A DNA stretch of 64,000 bases, taken from assembly GCF_006385705.1 (NCBI RefSeq), contig NZ_VFRQ01000014.1:1-64000 (forward strand), written 5' to 3'. The DNA comes from Pontibacter mangrovi (GTDB lineage Bacteria; Bacteroidota; Bacteroidia; Cytophagales; Hymenobacteraceae). This document shows positions 6,726 to 15,634 of this stretch, in pieces (the stretch's first letter is position 1; each line of letters starts with the position of its first letter). The notes beneath the pieces are model-generated. The model saw only the letters and a list, made by a program, of their open reading frames with translations. It searched no databases and had not been told where the DNA came from. The position numbers and the translations under genes are program-made.

Positions 6726-7118
6726 CCCCGCAGGCAACTCATCCCCCACCAGGGCTGCCACTTTGCTGTTGTGCTCGGAGAAGACCTCCACCAGCGTCCT
6801 GCCCTTCTCCTCTTTCCCCAGAAACTTGTTCTTGATGGCTTCCGCCGTCAGCGGCAGCCCTGCCTCCACTAGCTGGCGGTGTGCCTCGTACACCTTCGCC
6901 TGCAGGTTGTCCAGGTAAGTGTTCAAAGACTTGGCTGCTGCCTTCGTACCCTTTGCTAAACCCGCAGAGGATATCCACCTCTCTGGCTCAACAGACCGGC
7001 TTGTGGTTAATTCTGCGCGCTTGCCAGCCACCGTGACACGCAGGTAGACCGGCACGGGGCCTGTTTGGTAGTTCTTCGGTTTATTTAGGTAGAAGAGAAG
7101 ACTGAAATTGATGCTCAT
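6726..7118 (-). pseudogene. Truncated tyrosine integrase (Arm-DNA-binding N-terminus only)
   Basis: The first 131 codons match the N-terminal arm-binding domain of Bacteroidota mobile-element integrases: MSINFSLLFYLNKPK, then PVYLRVTVAGKRAELTT, a conserved RW (ERW), and NTYLDNLQAKVYEAHRQL. The start of the core-binding domain (LVEVFSEHNSKVAALVG) is present, then similarity stops abruptly at about 6726, just before the recombinase start region at 6693. The central and catalytic domains are missing. It lies 252 bp from the 3' end of tRNA-Ser, a position typical of integrases that use tRNA genes as attachment sites, so it is probably the relic of an older integrative element at this locus. Confidence 0.75.
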
Positions 7119-7312
7119 AACAGTGACTTAAAAAGTTAAATAAATGTAGCCTTGCAGTCAACCGCAGTCAATATACGCAACCTCATTACACATTGGTAAT
7201 CAATAAGTTAAACCTATATTCAGTGAGTCATTGGAGGCGTTTGAGGAACTCACCGGACAACTCACCTAAAATTCCTGAAAAGGTGTAAAATTTAAGAGCC
7301 TGGTAAAAACAA

Positions 7313-7345
7313 AAAAGCCTGCAAATTCTTCATTTGCAGGCTTTT
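7313..7345 (-). terminator. Terminator after tRNA-Ser
   Basis: AAAAGCCTGCAAAT (7313-7326) and ATTTGCAGGCTTTT (7332-7345) form a perfect 14-bp stem with a 5-nt loop and a T run on the minus strand, 24 bp past the tRNA 3' end. Confidence 0.8.
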
Positions 7346-7369
7346 AGCTGATTTTGGTATTCCTACCAG

Positions 7370-7457
7370 CAGAGAGCAAGGGATTCGAACCCTTGATACC
7401 CTTTTGGGGTATACACACTTTCCAGGCGTGCTCCTTCGACCACTCGGACAGCTCTCT
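7370..7457 (-). tRNA. tRNA-Ser(GGA)
   Basis: An 88-nt tRNA on the minus strand. The acceptor stem AGAGAGC (5') pairs with GCTCTCT (3'), discriminator G. The anticodon stem CACGC/GTGTG encloses loop CTGGAAA with anticodon GGA, reading UCC/UCU. A long variable arm (ATACCC...GGGTAT) is characteristic of tRNA-Ser and the T arm has GGTTCGAATCC. CCA is not encoded. The accessory island lies on its 3' side. Confidence 0.96.
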
Positions 7458-7519
7458 GAATAGAGATGCAAATATACGCCAAGAAAAAGCACATCTGCAA
7501 GTATAGTTCCTGTATAGTT

Positions 7520-8590
7520 TTACAAACTGATCTCGCCCCGCAGGTTCTGCTGCAGCAAACTCATCCGCTCCAGATGGCTAAGTTCCTGTTGCGCCAGCAC
7601 ATACATCAGTTTAGAGATAGCCGCTTCAGTTGTAATGTCAACTCCTCCAATAATGCCCATGTTCAGCAGGTGCTTGCTTGTTTCGTAGCGCCCCTGGTCC
7701 ACACGGCCCTCATCGCACTGCGACACATTCAGGATAAGTATGCCACGGCTTACGGCTTCCTGCAGCAGGTCCAGGAACCAGGGCACGGTAGGTGCGTTGC
7801 CCGAACCAAACGTTTCCAGCACCACCCCCTGCAGCCCGGAGGCCTGCAGTATACTTTGCACCACCTGCGGGGTGATGCCCGGAAATAGCCGGAGTATGAC
7901 CACATTATCATTTAAGGCATGATGCACTTTAAAAGGCTGCTGCGGGTGCTGCAGGATATGCTCGTAGCTGTACTCAATGTCGATACCGGTTTCTGCCAGC
8001 GGCGGGTAGTTATCGGATTTAAAGGCATCGAAGTGGCTGCTCTCTACTTTTTTGGAGCGGTTGCCGCGCAGCAGCAGGTTCCGGAAATAAATGCAGACTT
8101 CGGGCACCACGCTTCTCCCGTCCTTTTTAGTGGCAGCTATCTGCAGGGCCGTGATCAGGTTTTCGCGGGCATCGGTGCGGATGCGCCCGATAGGCACCTG
8201 CGCTCCGGTAAAAATGACGGGCTTCTGCAGGTTCTCCAGCAAATAACTTACAGCAGAGGCCGAATAGGCCATGGTATCGGTGCCATGCAGCACCACAAAG
8301 CCGTCATACAGCTCGTAGTTCTCCTCAATCAAACGGGCCAGCATCAGCCAGTCCTTCACCGATACGTTAGACGAGTCGATGGCGGGCTCTATACTTAGCA
8401 CCGTGAGCAGGTAATTGAACTGCCGCAGCTCCGGCACGTGCTCCGTGATCTGGGAGAAATTAAAGGGCACCAGGTGCTGCTCCTTCTCATCAAACACCAT
8501 CCCCACCGTGCCGCCGGTATAGATGATCAGGATAGAGGCCTCCGGGTGGAGCGGCGCGGCGGTGTCTATGTCTACTTTTACTACCTGCAT
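7520..8590 (-). CDS. ansA: Type I L-asparaginase
   Basis: A 356-residue cytoplasmic enzyme hydrolysing L-asparagine to aspartate and ammonia. The two threonine-containing signatures are present: YTGGT at residues 24-28 (nucleophile Thr25) and HGTDTM at 102-107. The absence of a signal peptide and the homology pattern (LENLQKPVIFTGAQVPIG, FGSGNAP) fit the AnsA type. One base separates its start from the stop of the upstream tatD-like gene, so the two are almost certainly cotranscribed. Confidence 0.93.
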   Translation of the reverse strand: MQVVKVDIDTAAPLHPEASILIIYTGGTVGMVFDEKEQHLVPFNFSQITEHVPELRQFNYLLTVLSIEPAIDSSNVSVKDWLMLARLIEENYELYDGFVVLHGTDTMAYSASAVSYLLENLQKPVIFTGAQVPIGRIRTDARENLITALQIAATKKDGRSVVPEVCIYFRNLLLRGNRSKKVESSHFDAFKSDNYPPLAETGIDIEYSYEHILQHPQQPFKVHHALNDNVVILRLFPGITPQVVQSILQASGLQGVVLETFGSGNAPTVPWFLDLLQEAVSRGILILNVSQCDEGRVDQGRYETSKHLLNMGIIGGVDITTEAAISKLMYVLAQQELSHLERMSLLQQNLRGEISL

Positions 8591-8591
8591 A

Positions 8592-9359
8592 CTATAGCTT
8601 GAAAAGGTTCAGGGCGTTAGCCGTGGTTTTCTCCGCCACCTCCTCTAGCGGCTTCTGCAACAGTTCGGCCACGCGCTGCGCGATCAGGGGCAGGTATACC
8701 GGCTCGTTTCGCTTGCCACGGTGCGGGGTTGGGGCCAGGTACGGGCAATCGGTTTCCAGCACCAGGTCCTCCAGTTGCACATGCGGCAGCACCTTATCCA
8801 GGCCGCCGTTCTTAAAAGTAGCCACCCCGCCGATTCCCATCAAGAAGCCCAGTTCCTTCACCTTCTCCGCCTCCTCCACGGTGCCGCTAAAGCAATGGAA
8901 AATGCCTTTCAGGCTGCCGTCCTGGGCAGCGGAAATGATCTCGTATGTTTCGTTGAACGAGTCGCGGGTGTGCAGCACGATGGGCAGTTTATACTTTTTG
9001 GTCAGCTCCACCTGCACCTTAAGGGCTTCCTGCTGCTGTGGCAGGAAGGTTTTGTCCCAGTACAGGTCGATGCCGCACTCGCCTACCGCGGCAAAAGGCC
9101 GCTTGCCCAGCCACTCCTCCACTAGGTATAGCTCCCGCTCAAAATCCTTGTCCACTGAGGTGGGGTGCAGGCCCATCATCGGGATGCATACACCTTTGTA
9201 CTTCTCCTCGGCTTCCAGCATGGGGTCGATGGAGGTATGGTCGATGTTAGGCATGTAGATCTTGCTCACTCCCTCCTGCCCCGACCGCTCCACAGCCCCG
9301 GCCCTGTTAGCATCAAACTTCTCGGAATAAATATGCGCGTGCGAATCAACTAAATTCAT
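8592..9359 (-). CDS. TatD-family metal-dependent hydrolase (DNase-like)
   Basis: With the ATG at 9359 the protein is 255 residues and begins MNLVDSHAHIY, the normal N-terminus of the family; the upstream ATG at 9380 adds seven atypical residues. Metal ligands are visible: HAH at residues 7-9, the conserved GECGIDLYWD, VLHTRDS, and ETDCPYLAP with the catalytic Asp. TatD/YcfH enzymes are 3'-5' DNases or related phosphodiesterases in the cytoplasm. It is first in an operon with the asparaginase gene. Confidence 0.92.
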   Translation of the reverse strand: MNLVDSHAHIYSEKFDANRAGAVERSGQEGVSKIYMPNIDHTSIDPMLEAEEKYKGVCIPMMGLHPTSVDKDFERELYLVEEWLGKRPFAAVGECGIDLYWDKTFLPQQQEALKVQVELTKKYKLPIVLHTRDSFNETYEIISAAQDGSLKGIFHCFSGTVEEAEKVKELGFLMGIGGVATFKNGGLDKVLPHVQLEDLVLETDCPYLAPTPHRGKRNEPVYLPLIAQRVAELLQKPLEEVAEKTTANALNLFKL

Positions 9360-9607
9360 GTATCCGTTATCCGTTAACATTGATCAGCAATCAATGTAAG
9401 TGCTACTTCTGTTTTATACTTGCAAGGTAGGGATTTGAGGCTTGAAAGGCTAAATGGCTGTAATGTTAAATTGTAGGATGGCTGCAGGATTACATTGCTG
9501 GATGGCTGCATTGTTAAATTATTGGGATATTCATCCCTTGCCTCTACAGATTGGGGTTGCTCACTTTTTCTACCTTCTAATTTTTAACTTCTAACCTTCT
9601 AACTAAA
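9360..9607. other. Non-coding spacer with short repeats
   Basis: No gene is seen. The 11-mer GGATGGCTGCA occurs twice (9476-9486 and 9500-9510), and GTTAAATT appears next to variants of it. The rest is a T/C-rich run of short words such as CTTCTAAC. No promoter matching TAnnTTTG is convincing on the minus strand ahead of the tatD-like gene. Confidence 0.5.
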
Positions 9608-9608
9608 A

Positions 9609-9628
9609 AGACGCAACGTATTGCGTCT
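9609..9628 (-). terminator. Terminator after glycosyltransferase gene
   Basis: AGACGCAA (9609-9616) and TTGCGTCT (9621-9628) form a hairpin followed on the minus strand by TTTTTAG. It lies about 40 bp past the glycosyltransferase stop. Confidence 0.6.
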
Positions 9629-9669
9629 CAACAACTCCCAAACTCTTTAACTCTCTAACTCCTAAACTC

Positions 9670-10761
9670 CTAATACTTTCTCCCTTTCCATCGGATCTTG
9701 AGCGGCAGGAAGAAATAGACGATGAGGATAACGGACGAGATAACCAGGTATAGCTCAAAGAAAAAGTACATGTACCAGCGGGCGCTGCGGCCGAGGCGAC
9801 GGAGGCAGAGGTGCAGGTACAGGCTCTGCAGCAGCAGCTTAAAAGCGAAGATAGCCACCGCCACGCTCACCGAAGTATAGGCGAAGAATGGCAGCAGCAC
9901 CGGGTAGTAAGCCGAGTGCAGTATAAAAATAACGGCCATGTAGAGCGGCAGGTGCATGGAGCCGCGCATCCAGCGGCGGCGCTGCTGCAGGTAGTCGTAA
10001 AACGTGGGGGCCGGTGTGGAGAGCGCCAGCACATGCGGATTGTAGATGTTCCGGAAACCCCAGCCGCGCTTCAGTACCTCGTTAAAAATGGCGATATCCT
10101 CCGTGATCGAGAAGTTTATACTTTCGTAGCCGCCCACCTCCTCGTACGCCTGCCGCCGCAGCAGCATGTTGTTGCCCATGGTGGTTACCCGCAGCCCCAG
10201 GTCCGAGACCACCTGCATCAGCCCCAGCGCATACAGCCAGTCCATGCTTTGCAGACGGGCAAAAAAGCTGTTCCCTTCTGTCGTGGTAATGCCCGTCACC
10301 ACGCCCACGCCTTCCGTCATCTCCGAAAGCATGGCCTGCGCCCACTCCTTCGGTACTTCGATATCGGCATCGGTATAGAAATAGTAATCGGAGGTGGCCA
10401 ACTTAGCCAAATGTGCCAGCACGTTGGCTTTGCCTCTGGCCTTGCCTAAGGTATGGGCGATGGGGATGCAAGTATAATTGGGCTTGTCACCTATGAACTC
10501 GTCTATCACCGCGCGGGTATTGTCGGTGGAGGCATCGTCACCGATGAGCACCTCGATCTTAGCTTTGGGGTAATCCAGCGCCTCAATGGCGCGCAGGCAG
10601 CGCAGGATGGTGTGCTCCTCGTTTCGGGCGGCAATAAGGATGCTGATACGGGGCTGCTCCTGCAGTTTTAAGGTATAGCGCCTGCGGTTAAACACCTGCA
10701 GCGCCAGCAGGACCAGAAATAGGGAGAAGTAAAGTATAAAATAGGCTATCGATACGATCAT
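9670..10761 (-). CDS. Membrane-bound family 2 glycosyltransferase
   Basis: A 363-residue inner-membrane enzyme. Starting at ATG 10761 gives an N-terminal membrane anchor (MIVSIAYFILYFSLFLVLLA) and an ATGA overlap with the deacetylase gene upstream; the longer open frame to 10953 is unlikely. The GT-A domain shows ISILIAARNE, GDDASTDNT, YTDADIEVP (DxD-type metal site) and QQRRRWMRG, the Q-x-x-R-W motif of processive enzymes. Several C-terminal membrane helices follow. The acceptor is unknown; pairing with a polysaccharide deacetylase suggests synthesis or modification of a surface polysaccharide. Confidence 0.88.
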   Translation of the reverse strand: MIVSIAYFILYFSLFLVLLALQVFNRRRYTLKLQEQPRISILIAARNEEHTILRCLRAIEALDYPKAKIEVLIGDDASTDNTRAVIDEFIGDKPNYTCIPIAHTLGKARGKANVLAHLAKLATSDYYFYTDADIEVPKEWAQAMLSEMTEGVGVVTGITTTEGNSFFARLQSMDWLYALGLMQVVSDLGLRVTTMGNNMLLRRQAYEEVGGYESINFSITEDIAIFNEVLKRGWGFRNIYNPHVLALSTPAPTFYDYLQQRRRWMRGSMHLPLYMAVIFILHSAYYPVLLPFFAYTSVSVAVAIFAFKLLLQSLYLHLCLRRLGRSARWYMYFFFELYLVISSVILIVYFFLPLKIRWKGRKY

Positions 10762-11387
10762 AAAGTGTCGAAGGTATAGCCCAGGCTGGTTAAATGCGCT
10801 ACATAACGCGGCAGGGCGTACATCAGGTTCTGTTTGGCCTTCAGGCTGTCGTGGAATACGATGATGCTGCCACTTTGGGTACTTTTTATACTTTGGCGCA
10901 GGCACGCTTCCGGCGAAAGGTTTTGGTCGTAGTCGTTGGTGAGCACATCCCACATCACCAGTTCATACTCCTCGCGCAGCTTCTGCGCCTGTTTGCCGGT
11001 TATGCGCCCGTAGGGTGGCCGAAACAGCTTAGGGGCATGAGGCTGCAGCTTCTCCACCTCCTGCTGGCACATTTTGGTGTTTTCCAGGTACTGCTGCAGC
11101 GGCGTTTGCCAGCCTTTGAGGTGGTTGTAGGTATGGTTTGCCAGCCGGTGCCCCTGGGCCAGCACCTGCCGCGCCACCTCCGGGTGTTTGGCCACGTTAT
11201 CGCCCACACAAAAAAAAGTAGCCTTGGCGTTATACTTCTCCAGCACCTCCAGCACCCAGGGCGTCACCTCCGGAATCGGGCCGTCGTCAAAGGTCAGGTA
11301 CAGTACCTTGCCCTGCACCTCGCGGTGCCAGGTATAACCAGGCATCAGCTTCTTCAGCAACCAGGGCGTTTTGTAGAGGCGGAGCAA
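10758..11387 (-). CDS. Polysaccharide deacetylase (NodB fold)
   Basis: A 209-residue NodB-domain protein. LTFDDGP near residue 31 supplies the catalytic Asp and first metal ligand, HTYNH the HxxxH metal pair, and RPPYG the third motif; MWDVLTNDYD and IIVFHDS complete the fold. Family members remove N- or O-acetyl groups from chitin-like or peptidoglycan sugars. No clear signal peptide is seen. Its stop overlaps the start of the glycosyltransferase gene by four bases (translational coupling). Confidence 0.92.
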   Translation of the reverse strand: MLRLYKTPWLLKKLMPGYTWHREVQGKVLYLTFDDGPIPEVTPWVLEVLEKYNAKATFFCVGDNVAKHPEVARQVLAQGHRLANHTYNHLKGWQTPLQQYLENTKMCQQEVEKLQPHAPKLFRPPYGRITGKQAQKLREEYELVMWDVLTNDYDQNLSPEACLRQSIKSTQSGSIIVFHDSLKAKQNLMYALPRYVAHLTSLGYTFDTL

Positions 11388-11493
11388 TTTAATTGTTGAA
11401 GGTTAAATTGTTTAATTGTTGAATGTGAGAACCCAAGTATACTCTGCGCATGACATCCAACAATTTAGCAATACAGCAATTTAACAATTTTCA

Positions 11494-12717
11494 CTACTTA
11501 AACCGGCAGGAAAGCAGGGTGATGTCGTCGTTAAAATTGGCTTCCTCGTTGTAGAGGTTAATCTCGCGGAGCAGCTGCAGGTGCAGCATCTTTGAGCTCA
11601 GGTAGCGGTTCCGCTGCAGGAAGTCGATCGTGCCCTCAATGCCAAACTCTGCCTCATCTTCGTCAAAAACCTCGGTTAAACCGTCGGTGTAGGCCAGCAC
11701 GATGGATTTCTCCGGCACATATACTTTGCCCACGTTCATAAACGGCAGCACGTCAAACACGCCCAGCATGGTGCAGCCGTCGTTCAGGAGCGTGTGCGTG
11801 TTATCCTCATATAGCAAAATAGGCGCATTGTGGCCGGCATTTACATAGCTCAGCTCACGGGTGCTCCTGTTATAGATGGCCACAAAGGTGGTAATGAACT
11901 TCTCGGCGATGGCGTTGCGGTAGATCAGGTTGTTGAGCTCCGACACCACCGTATTCAGGTCGGCGTTCTGGCGCAACATGGTACGCAGGCCCGCCTGAAA
12001 GTTAGACATCAGCAACGAAGCCGGCACGCCCTTACCCGACACATCGGCCACGCAAAACAGGAAATTGTCTGCATCAATTTCTATGAAATCGTAGTAGTCG
12101 CCGCCGATGGAAGAGTGCGGAATGTAGCTGGCATGTATGGTTACATCCTTATCGTTGGGCAGGCTCTTCGGGAAGAGCATCGACTGTACCTCGCGGGCAA
12201 TCTCTATCTCTCTTCTGATCGATTCCTGTGCCAGTCGCTGCCTGGCCATGCGGTGGTTCTCGATGGCCACAAGCATGATATTACTGATCGTCTGCAGGAA
12301 GTTCAGGGCATCGAGGTTGCTGGAGTACTTGTCTATTTTACCGACAAGTATAAAGGCCAGCACCTTGCCATTGTGCAAAATCGGGATCACGATATCGAAG
12401 CAGCGCCACTTCTTCTCCACGCTCAACTTCGACATTTTAGTAATCTCCTTCACCTCCAGTATCTCATCCGGCAGCGGCACTTTGGTAAAGTCCTGGTCGG
12501 TGCCGGCGCATACTTTGCACTGCCATTCCTCGTCATGCACGTAAAGGGTCAGGCGGGCAATTTTCAGCTGGGCAAGCAGGGTAAATCTGTAGATCTTGTA
12601 CAGTGCTGACTCCGGCAGGTTAGCGTTGATTGCCTGCGTAATTTCCAGCAATGCCGCTAGCTCCAGCTTCTTCAGGTTAAGCTCCTGCTGTTGGTTCTGT
12701 ACAGATATTTCGGACAT
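11494..12717 (-). CDS. GAF-domain PP2C-type phosphatase (RsbU/SpoIIE-like)
   Basis: A 407-residue cytoplasmic regulator. An N-terminal coiled segment (QQQELNLKKLELAALLEITQAIN) leads into a GAF-like sensory domain (about 25-160), a second coiled coil (RLAQESIRREIEIAREVQ), then a SpoIIE phosphatase domain. The metal-binding motifs GGDYYD, VADVSGKG, NAGHNAP and AYTDGL are all intact. Such proteins dephosphorylate anti-sigma-antagonist type partners. No anti-sigma factor or STAS partner is encoded nearby. A divergent or partner promoter is not evident. Confidence 0.9.
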   Translation of the reverse strand: MSEISVQNQQQELNLKKLELAALLEITQAINANLPESALYKIYRFTLLAQLKIARLTLYVHDEEWQCKVCAGTDQDFTKVPLPDEILEVKEITKMSKLSVEKKWRCFDIVIPILHNGKVLAFILVGKIDKYSSNLDALNFLQTISNIMLVAIENHRMARQRLAQESIRREIEIAREVQSMLFPKSLPNDKDVTIHASYIPHSSIGGDYYDFIEIDADNFLFCVADVSGKGVPASLLMSNFQAGLRTMLRQNADLNTVVSELNNLIYRNAIAEKFITTFVAIYNRSTRELSYVNAGHNAPILLYEDNTHTLLNDGCTMLGVFDVLPFMNVGKVYVPEKSIVLAYTDGLTEVFDEDEAEFGIEGTIDFLQRNRYLSSKMLHLQLLREINLYNEEANFNDDITLLSCRFK

Positions 12718-13237
12718 TAAAATTCGATGTTAAGGTATCGGGTAATTTGTAACCGATCATTTTTAGGCGGACTCGGTGCTCCCGCTTTTCTCAGCTCGGG
12801 ACTTTGTAGACAAAAGTATAAAAAAATGCCTTTCCATAGCAGCGAAAGGCTTAAAACCTTCACCCGCCATGTTTAAAAAGCACCTTTTGGCAATCGCCGT
12901 TGCCGAGCCTTATACAGCCGGTTACAGCACAGGCAATATTGCCCTTTACGTGCTCCAGACGCGCCTCGTTTGAGAGCCTTGCAAGTTTTAAGTGTACTTA
13001 TCCGCCATATTTAATTTACCTACAGAAAACGGCGTTTCCATCCATTAAATTAAGCAAATACATACTTTATAATCAAGTCTATAGGTATATACTTACTAAC
13101 TTATTATTAAACAATACACCCCTAACCATCTCATCAAAATAGCTTTATCACAAAATATGTTTCACGCTTATAAAATCCTGCGCTTTCGTAAATGCCCGGC
13201 AGGTGCGTCGAAAAAGAAGCTATTTGCTTCAAAATGC
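12718..13237. other. Gene-poor spacer with possible CinA-like fragment
   Basis: It contains a hairpin (GCCTTTC 12828-12834 with GAAAGGC 12844-12850) and an open frame of 34 codons on the plus strand (12869-12973) whose product includes LLAIAVAEPYTAG. This resembles the start of the CinA C-terminal deamidase domain, which normally reads AIAESCTGG. The rest of that domain is absent. Otherwise the stretch is AT-rich and shows nothing recognisable. Confidence 0.3.
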
Positions 13238-13495
13238 TCAAATAGAGTTATGCACCACCAAACCCGCCTTGGTAGCCAGGAAGAAATACTGCTGGCAGTG
13301 CTGGCCAAAGGTGTCCTCGTTGTAAGGGTGCTCCGTATCCGGGTCAGGATAAAGGATTTTAATATAACCTTTTCTTATAAGAAACTGTAAGGCAGCGCAA
13401 AGCTCCTCATCACTTAAAGAAAGAGTACTTCGCAGGTCAGGGTACGAGGTGACGAAGTATAGCTCGTCCAGGATGTCAAATTCGTTGTCGCTCAT
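13238..13495 (-). CDS. Small unknown protein, possible winged-helix fold
   Basis: An 85-residue acidic protein. The pattern DEELCAALQFLIRKGYIKIL followed by a beta hairpin-like stretch resembles a small winged-helix domain (helix, then wing), but no DNA-binding motif is definite. Its start lies inside the 3' end of the upstream glycosyltransferase gene (20-bp overlap), so it is cotranscribed with that gene and the flippase-like gene. Confidence 0.7.
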   Translation of the reverse strand: MSDNEFDILDELYFVTSYPDLRSTLSLSDEELCAALQFLIRKGYIKILYPDPDTEHPYNEDTFGQHCQQYFFLATKAGLVVHNSI

Positions 13496-14624
13496 AGGTT
13501 TTAATTGTTCGGCCCTTCCAGCTGTAGCGCCCCCACAGGCCTAAAAACGCAGTAAGAACCACGTAAGGGATGTATACGAACTGCAGCGGGAGTATGTACC
13601 ACAGGTATTTCTGCGCCCGCAAAAAGCCGGTTATTTCCTTTAAAAATAGATAATCTACTGCAAATTTGGTAGTGTATGCGGTCAAAAACACCCACCACGG
13701 CAAGGCTCCGGCCAGCAGCATGAACAGCGCCGCGAAAAGAAGCAGGTTCACCAGGAAAACACACAGCGCCACCAGCTGCACCTGTACGCTTTGGTAGGAT
13801 TTCCACTTGCTGGCCCACCTCACCCGCTGCATTACAAATTGAATCAGCGACTTAGACGCATCCGTATAAACCACTGCTTCAGTATTTTTTAAAAATCTTA
13901 CCCGCCCCGGAAAGGCTTTATCCACCTTATGGAGCAGGAACTCATCGTCGCCGCTGGCTATGTGCTCGTTGCCGGAAAAGCCTTGCATCTGCTCAAAAAC
14001 ATACTTGGTATACGCCAGGTTGGCGCCATTGCACATATTCGGCTGCCCCAAGGCAATTGAAGCTCCCCCGATACCGATCAGGCTGGCAAACTCCAGCAAT
14101 TGCATCCGCTCAAAATGCGATGGGCTATGGTGGAACGAGACAGGCCCACTGATGAAGTAGGGCGCCTCAGTTTCGTAGAGGTGGGCGTAGCTGCGGAGCC
14201 ACTCAGGTCCTACCCTGCAGTCGCCATCGGTAAAGACCAGCAGCTCTCCTGCCGCCTGCTCTACCCCCACTTGCACGGCTGCTTTCTTGCCACTCTTTTT
14301 AACATAATTACTCAACTGAAGGCATCTTATCTCTAACCTGGAGGAGTTCTGGAATCGCTCTGCCAAAGCAGCAGTATTGTCATCGGAATGGTCGTCCACT
14401 ACCAGCACCTCCAGCAGCTCGGCTGGGTAGTCCTGCCGCTCCAGGTCCTGCAGCAGGTGCAGGATATTAGCCGCCTCATTGCGCACAGGTATGATCACGG
14501 AGATCCTGGTTCGGGGTACAAAAGCAGCGGGCAAGGCTGCATGCGGCATCCGCCGCCAGGCCAGCCACCTCCTTAAAATAATCCAACTATACCAGAGAAG
14601 CGAAAGGAAGAGCATCCACCTCAT
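13476..14624 (-). CDS. Membrane-bound family 2 glycosyltransferase
   Basis: A 382-residue enzyme with one N-terminal and three or more C-terminal membrane helices. The GT-A motifs are ISVIIPVRNE, VVDDHSDDNT, FTDGDCRVG (DxD) and QRVRWASKW. It is a second, distinct member from the one at 9670. The start overlaps the stop of the upstream gene by four bases, indicating translational coupling with the flippase-like protein, a common pairing in surface lipid or glycan assembly. Confidence 0.9.
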   Translation of the reverse strand: MRWMLFLSLLWYSWIILRRWLAWRRMPHAALPAAFVPRTRISVIIPVRNEAANILHLLQDLERQDYPAELLEVLVVDDHSDDNTAALAERFQNSSRLEIRCLQLSNYVKKSGKKAAVQVGVEQAAGELLVFTDGDCRVGPEWLRSYAHLYETEAPYFISGPVSFHHSPSHFERMQLLEFASLIGIGGASIALGQPNMCNGANLAYTKYVFEQMQGFSGNEHIASGDDEFLLHKVDKAFPGRVRFLKNTEAVVYTDASKSLIQFVMQRVRWASKWKSYQSVQVQLVALCVFLVNLLLFAALFMLLAGALPWWVFLTAYTTKFAVDYLFLKEITGFLRAQKYLWYILPLQFVYIPYVVLTAFLGLWGRYSWKGRTIKTYERQRI

Positions 14625-15610
14625 GCCACCACTCCTTTCCTAGCCAACCGCAGGCGCAGCACAAAGTATAAACCCACTACGCTGGGTGCTGCGATGTTGA
14701 GCAGCCAAAGGCTGAGGCTGGCACTGAGCACCTGCAGCCTCGCCTGCCCCAGCAACCCGAACAGGTACATGGCCGACAGTTCCCGCACCCCCAGGTCCGA
14801 CAGCAGGCTTACCGACGGCACCACCGACTTAAGGAAGAAAGTGCCAGACACGCCGCTTACGTATTGCAGCGGACTGAGGCGCACCCCGTAAAGTATGAGC
14901 AGAAATATGAATTGCATCAGGAACACGGCATAACGGGCCAGTGAGAGCCACAGCAGCCGCGACATCTCAGGGGAAGTATAAGTTCCCATGATGGACAGGT
15001 AAGGCACGAAGTGGCGCAGCGGCTTTATGGCAGCCACCGCCACCACCATGGCTTTTGCGTTGTAGAGCAACAGCAGCATGGCCGTGCATAGCGCCAGCAG
15101 CAGTATAAACAGGCTCAGCGACACGCCCGGGTAGCGCTGCCAGCCGAAAGCAAGTATAAAGTATAGCAAACCCGCCGAACCTACCAGCACCGTGGCCACC
15201 AGTTGGCAGAACCGGCCGATGAAGATCGCCCCGATCGCCTCCAGCCGCTGCCGGCTCTTGAGCTCCAGCACCCGTCCGGCATAATCGCCGAGGCGGTTGG
15301 GGGTGATAAAGCCGAGCGAAAGCCCGACCATCACGGCGCGGTAAGCCTGCCAGAACGACATCGGCTCCAGCTTCTGTCCCAGCAGTTGCCACTTTTTGGC
15401 TTCGAAGCCCCAGTTTACGGGTATGAGTATGGCTGTAAGCAGAAGCAGGTACCGGAGCGGACTTTGCCCCGCCTGCCTCAGAATTCCGCCCCAGCTCAGG
15501 AAGGTATCGGGTGCCGTGAAGACGGCCTGGTAAAACAGGAACAGTGTCAGGCCCACGACCAGCAGTTTTGCCAGCGCCAAAAGGATTTTTTTATGCCGCT
15601 TGATGTTCAA
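14621..15610 (-). CDS. Flippase-like integral membrane protein (LPG synthase TM-type, YbhN/AglD family)
   Basis: A 329-residue protein with about eight membrane segments. The conserved family features [19 protein letters not shown] and [18 protein letters not shown] are present (the latter is the typical GxRE-type motif). Family members lack the soluble aminoacyl transferase domain and are associated with lipid or lipid-linked glycan processing; transport is inferred rather than proven. It is first in a three-gene operon with the glycosyltransferase and the small protein, and divergent from ruvC with only 24 bp between start codons. Confidence 0.85.
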   Translation of the reverse strand: MNIKRHKKILLALAKLLVVGLTLFLFYQAVFTAPDTFLSWGGILRQAGQSPLRYLLLLTAILIPVNWGFEAKKWQLLGQKLEPMSFWQAYRAVMVGLSLGFITPNRLGDYAGRVLELKSRQRLEAIGAIFIGRFCQLVATVLVGSAGLLYFILAFGWQRYPGVSLSLFILLLALCTAMLLLLYNAKAMVVAVAAIKPLRHFVPYLSIMGTYTSPEMSRLLWLSLARYAVFLMQFIFLLILYGVRLSPLQYVSGVSGTFFLKSVVPSVSLLSDLGVRELSAMYLFGLLGQARLQVLSASLSLWLLNIAAPSVVGLYFVLRLRLARKGVVA

Positions 15611-15628
15611 GATATTGTCTTAATTTTG
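15600..15628 (+). promoter_or_regulatory. ruvC promoter (Bacteroidota -33/-7)
   Basis: TTG at 15600-15602 and TAATTTTG at 15621-15628 are separated by 18 bp, matching the Bacteroidota consensus TTG-N19-TAnnTTTG. The ruvC ATG at 15635 is six bases past the -7 element, so the transcript should be leaderless or nearly so. The -33 element lies inside the divergent flippase-like coding region. Confidence 0.65.
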
Positions 15629-15634
15629 CACCCT

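Noticed and set aside
7292-7492. A minus-strand frame over tRNA-Ser
   Set aside because: It is the tRNA and its terminator read as protein.
13157-13390. A plus-strand frame opposite the small 85-residue gene
   Set aside because: Antisense to a gene that overlaps and is coupled to its operon; shadow frame.
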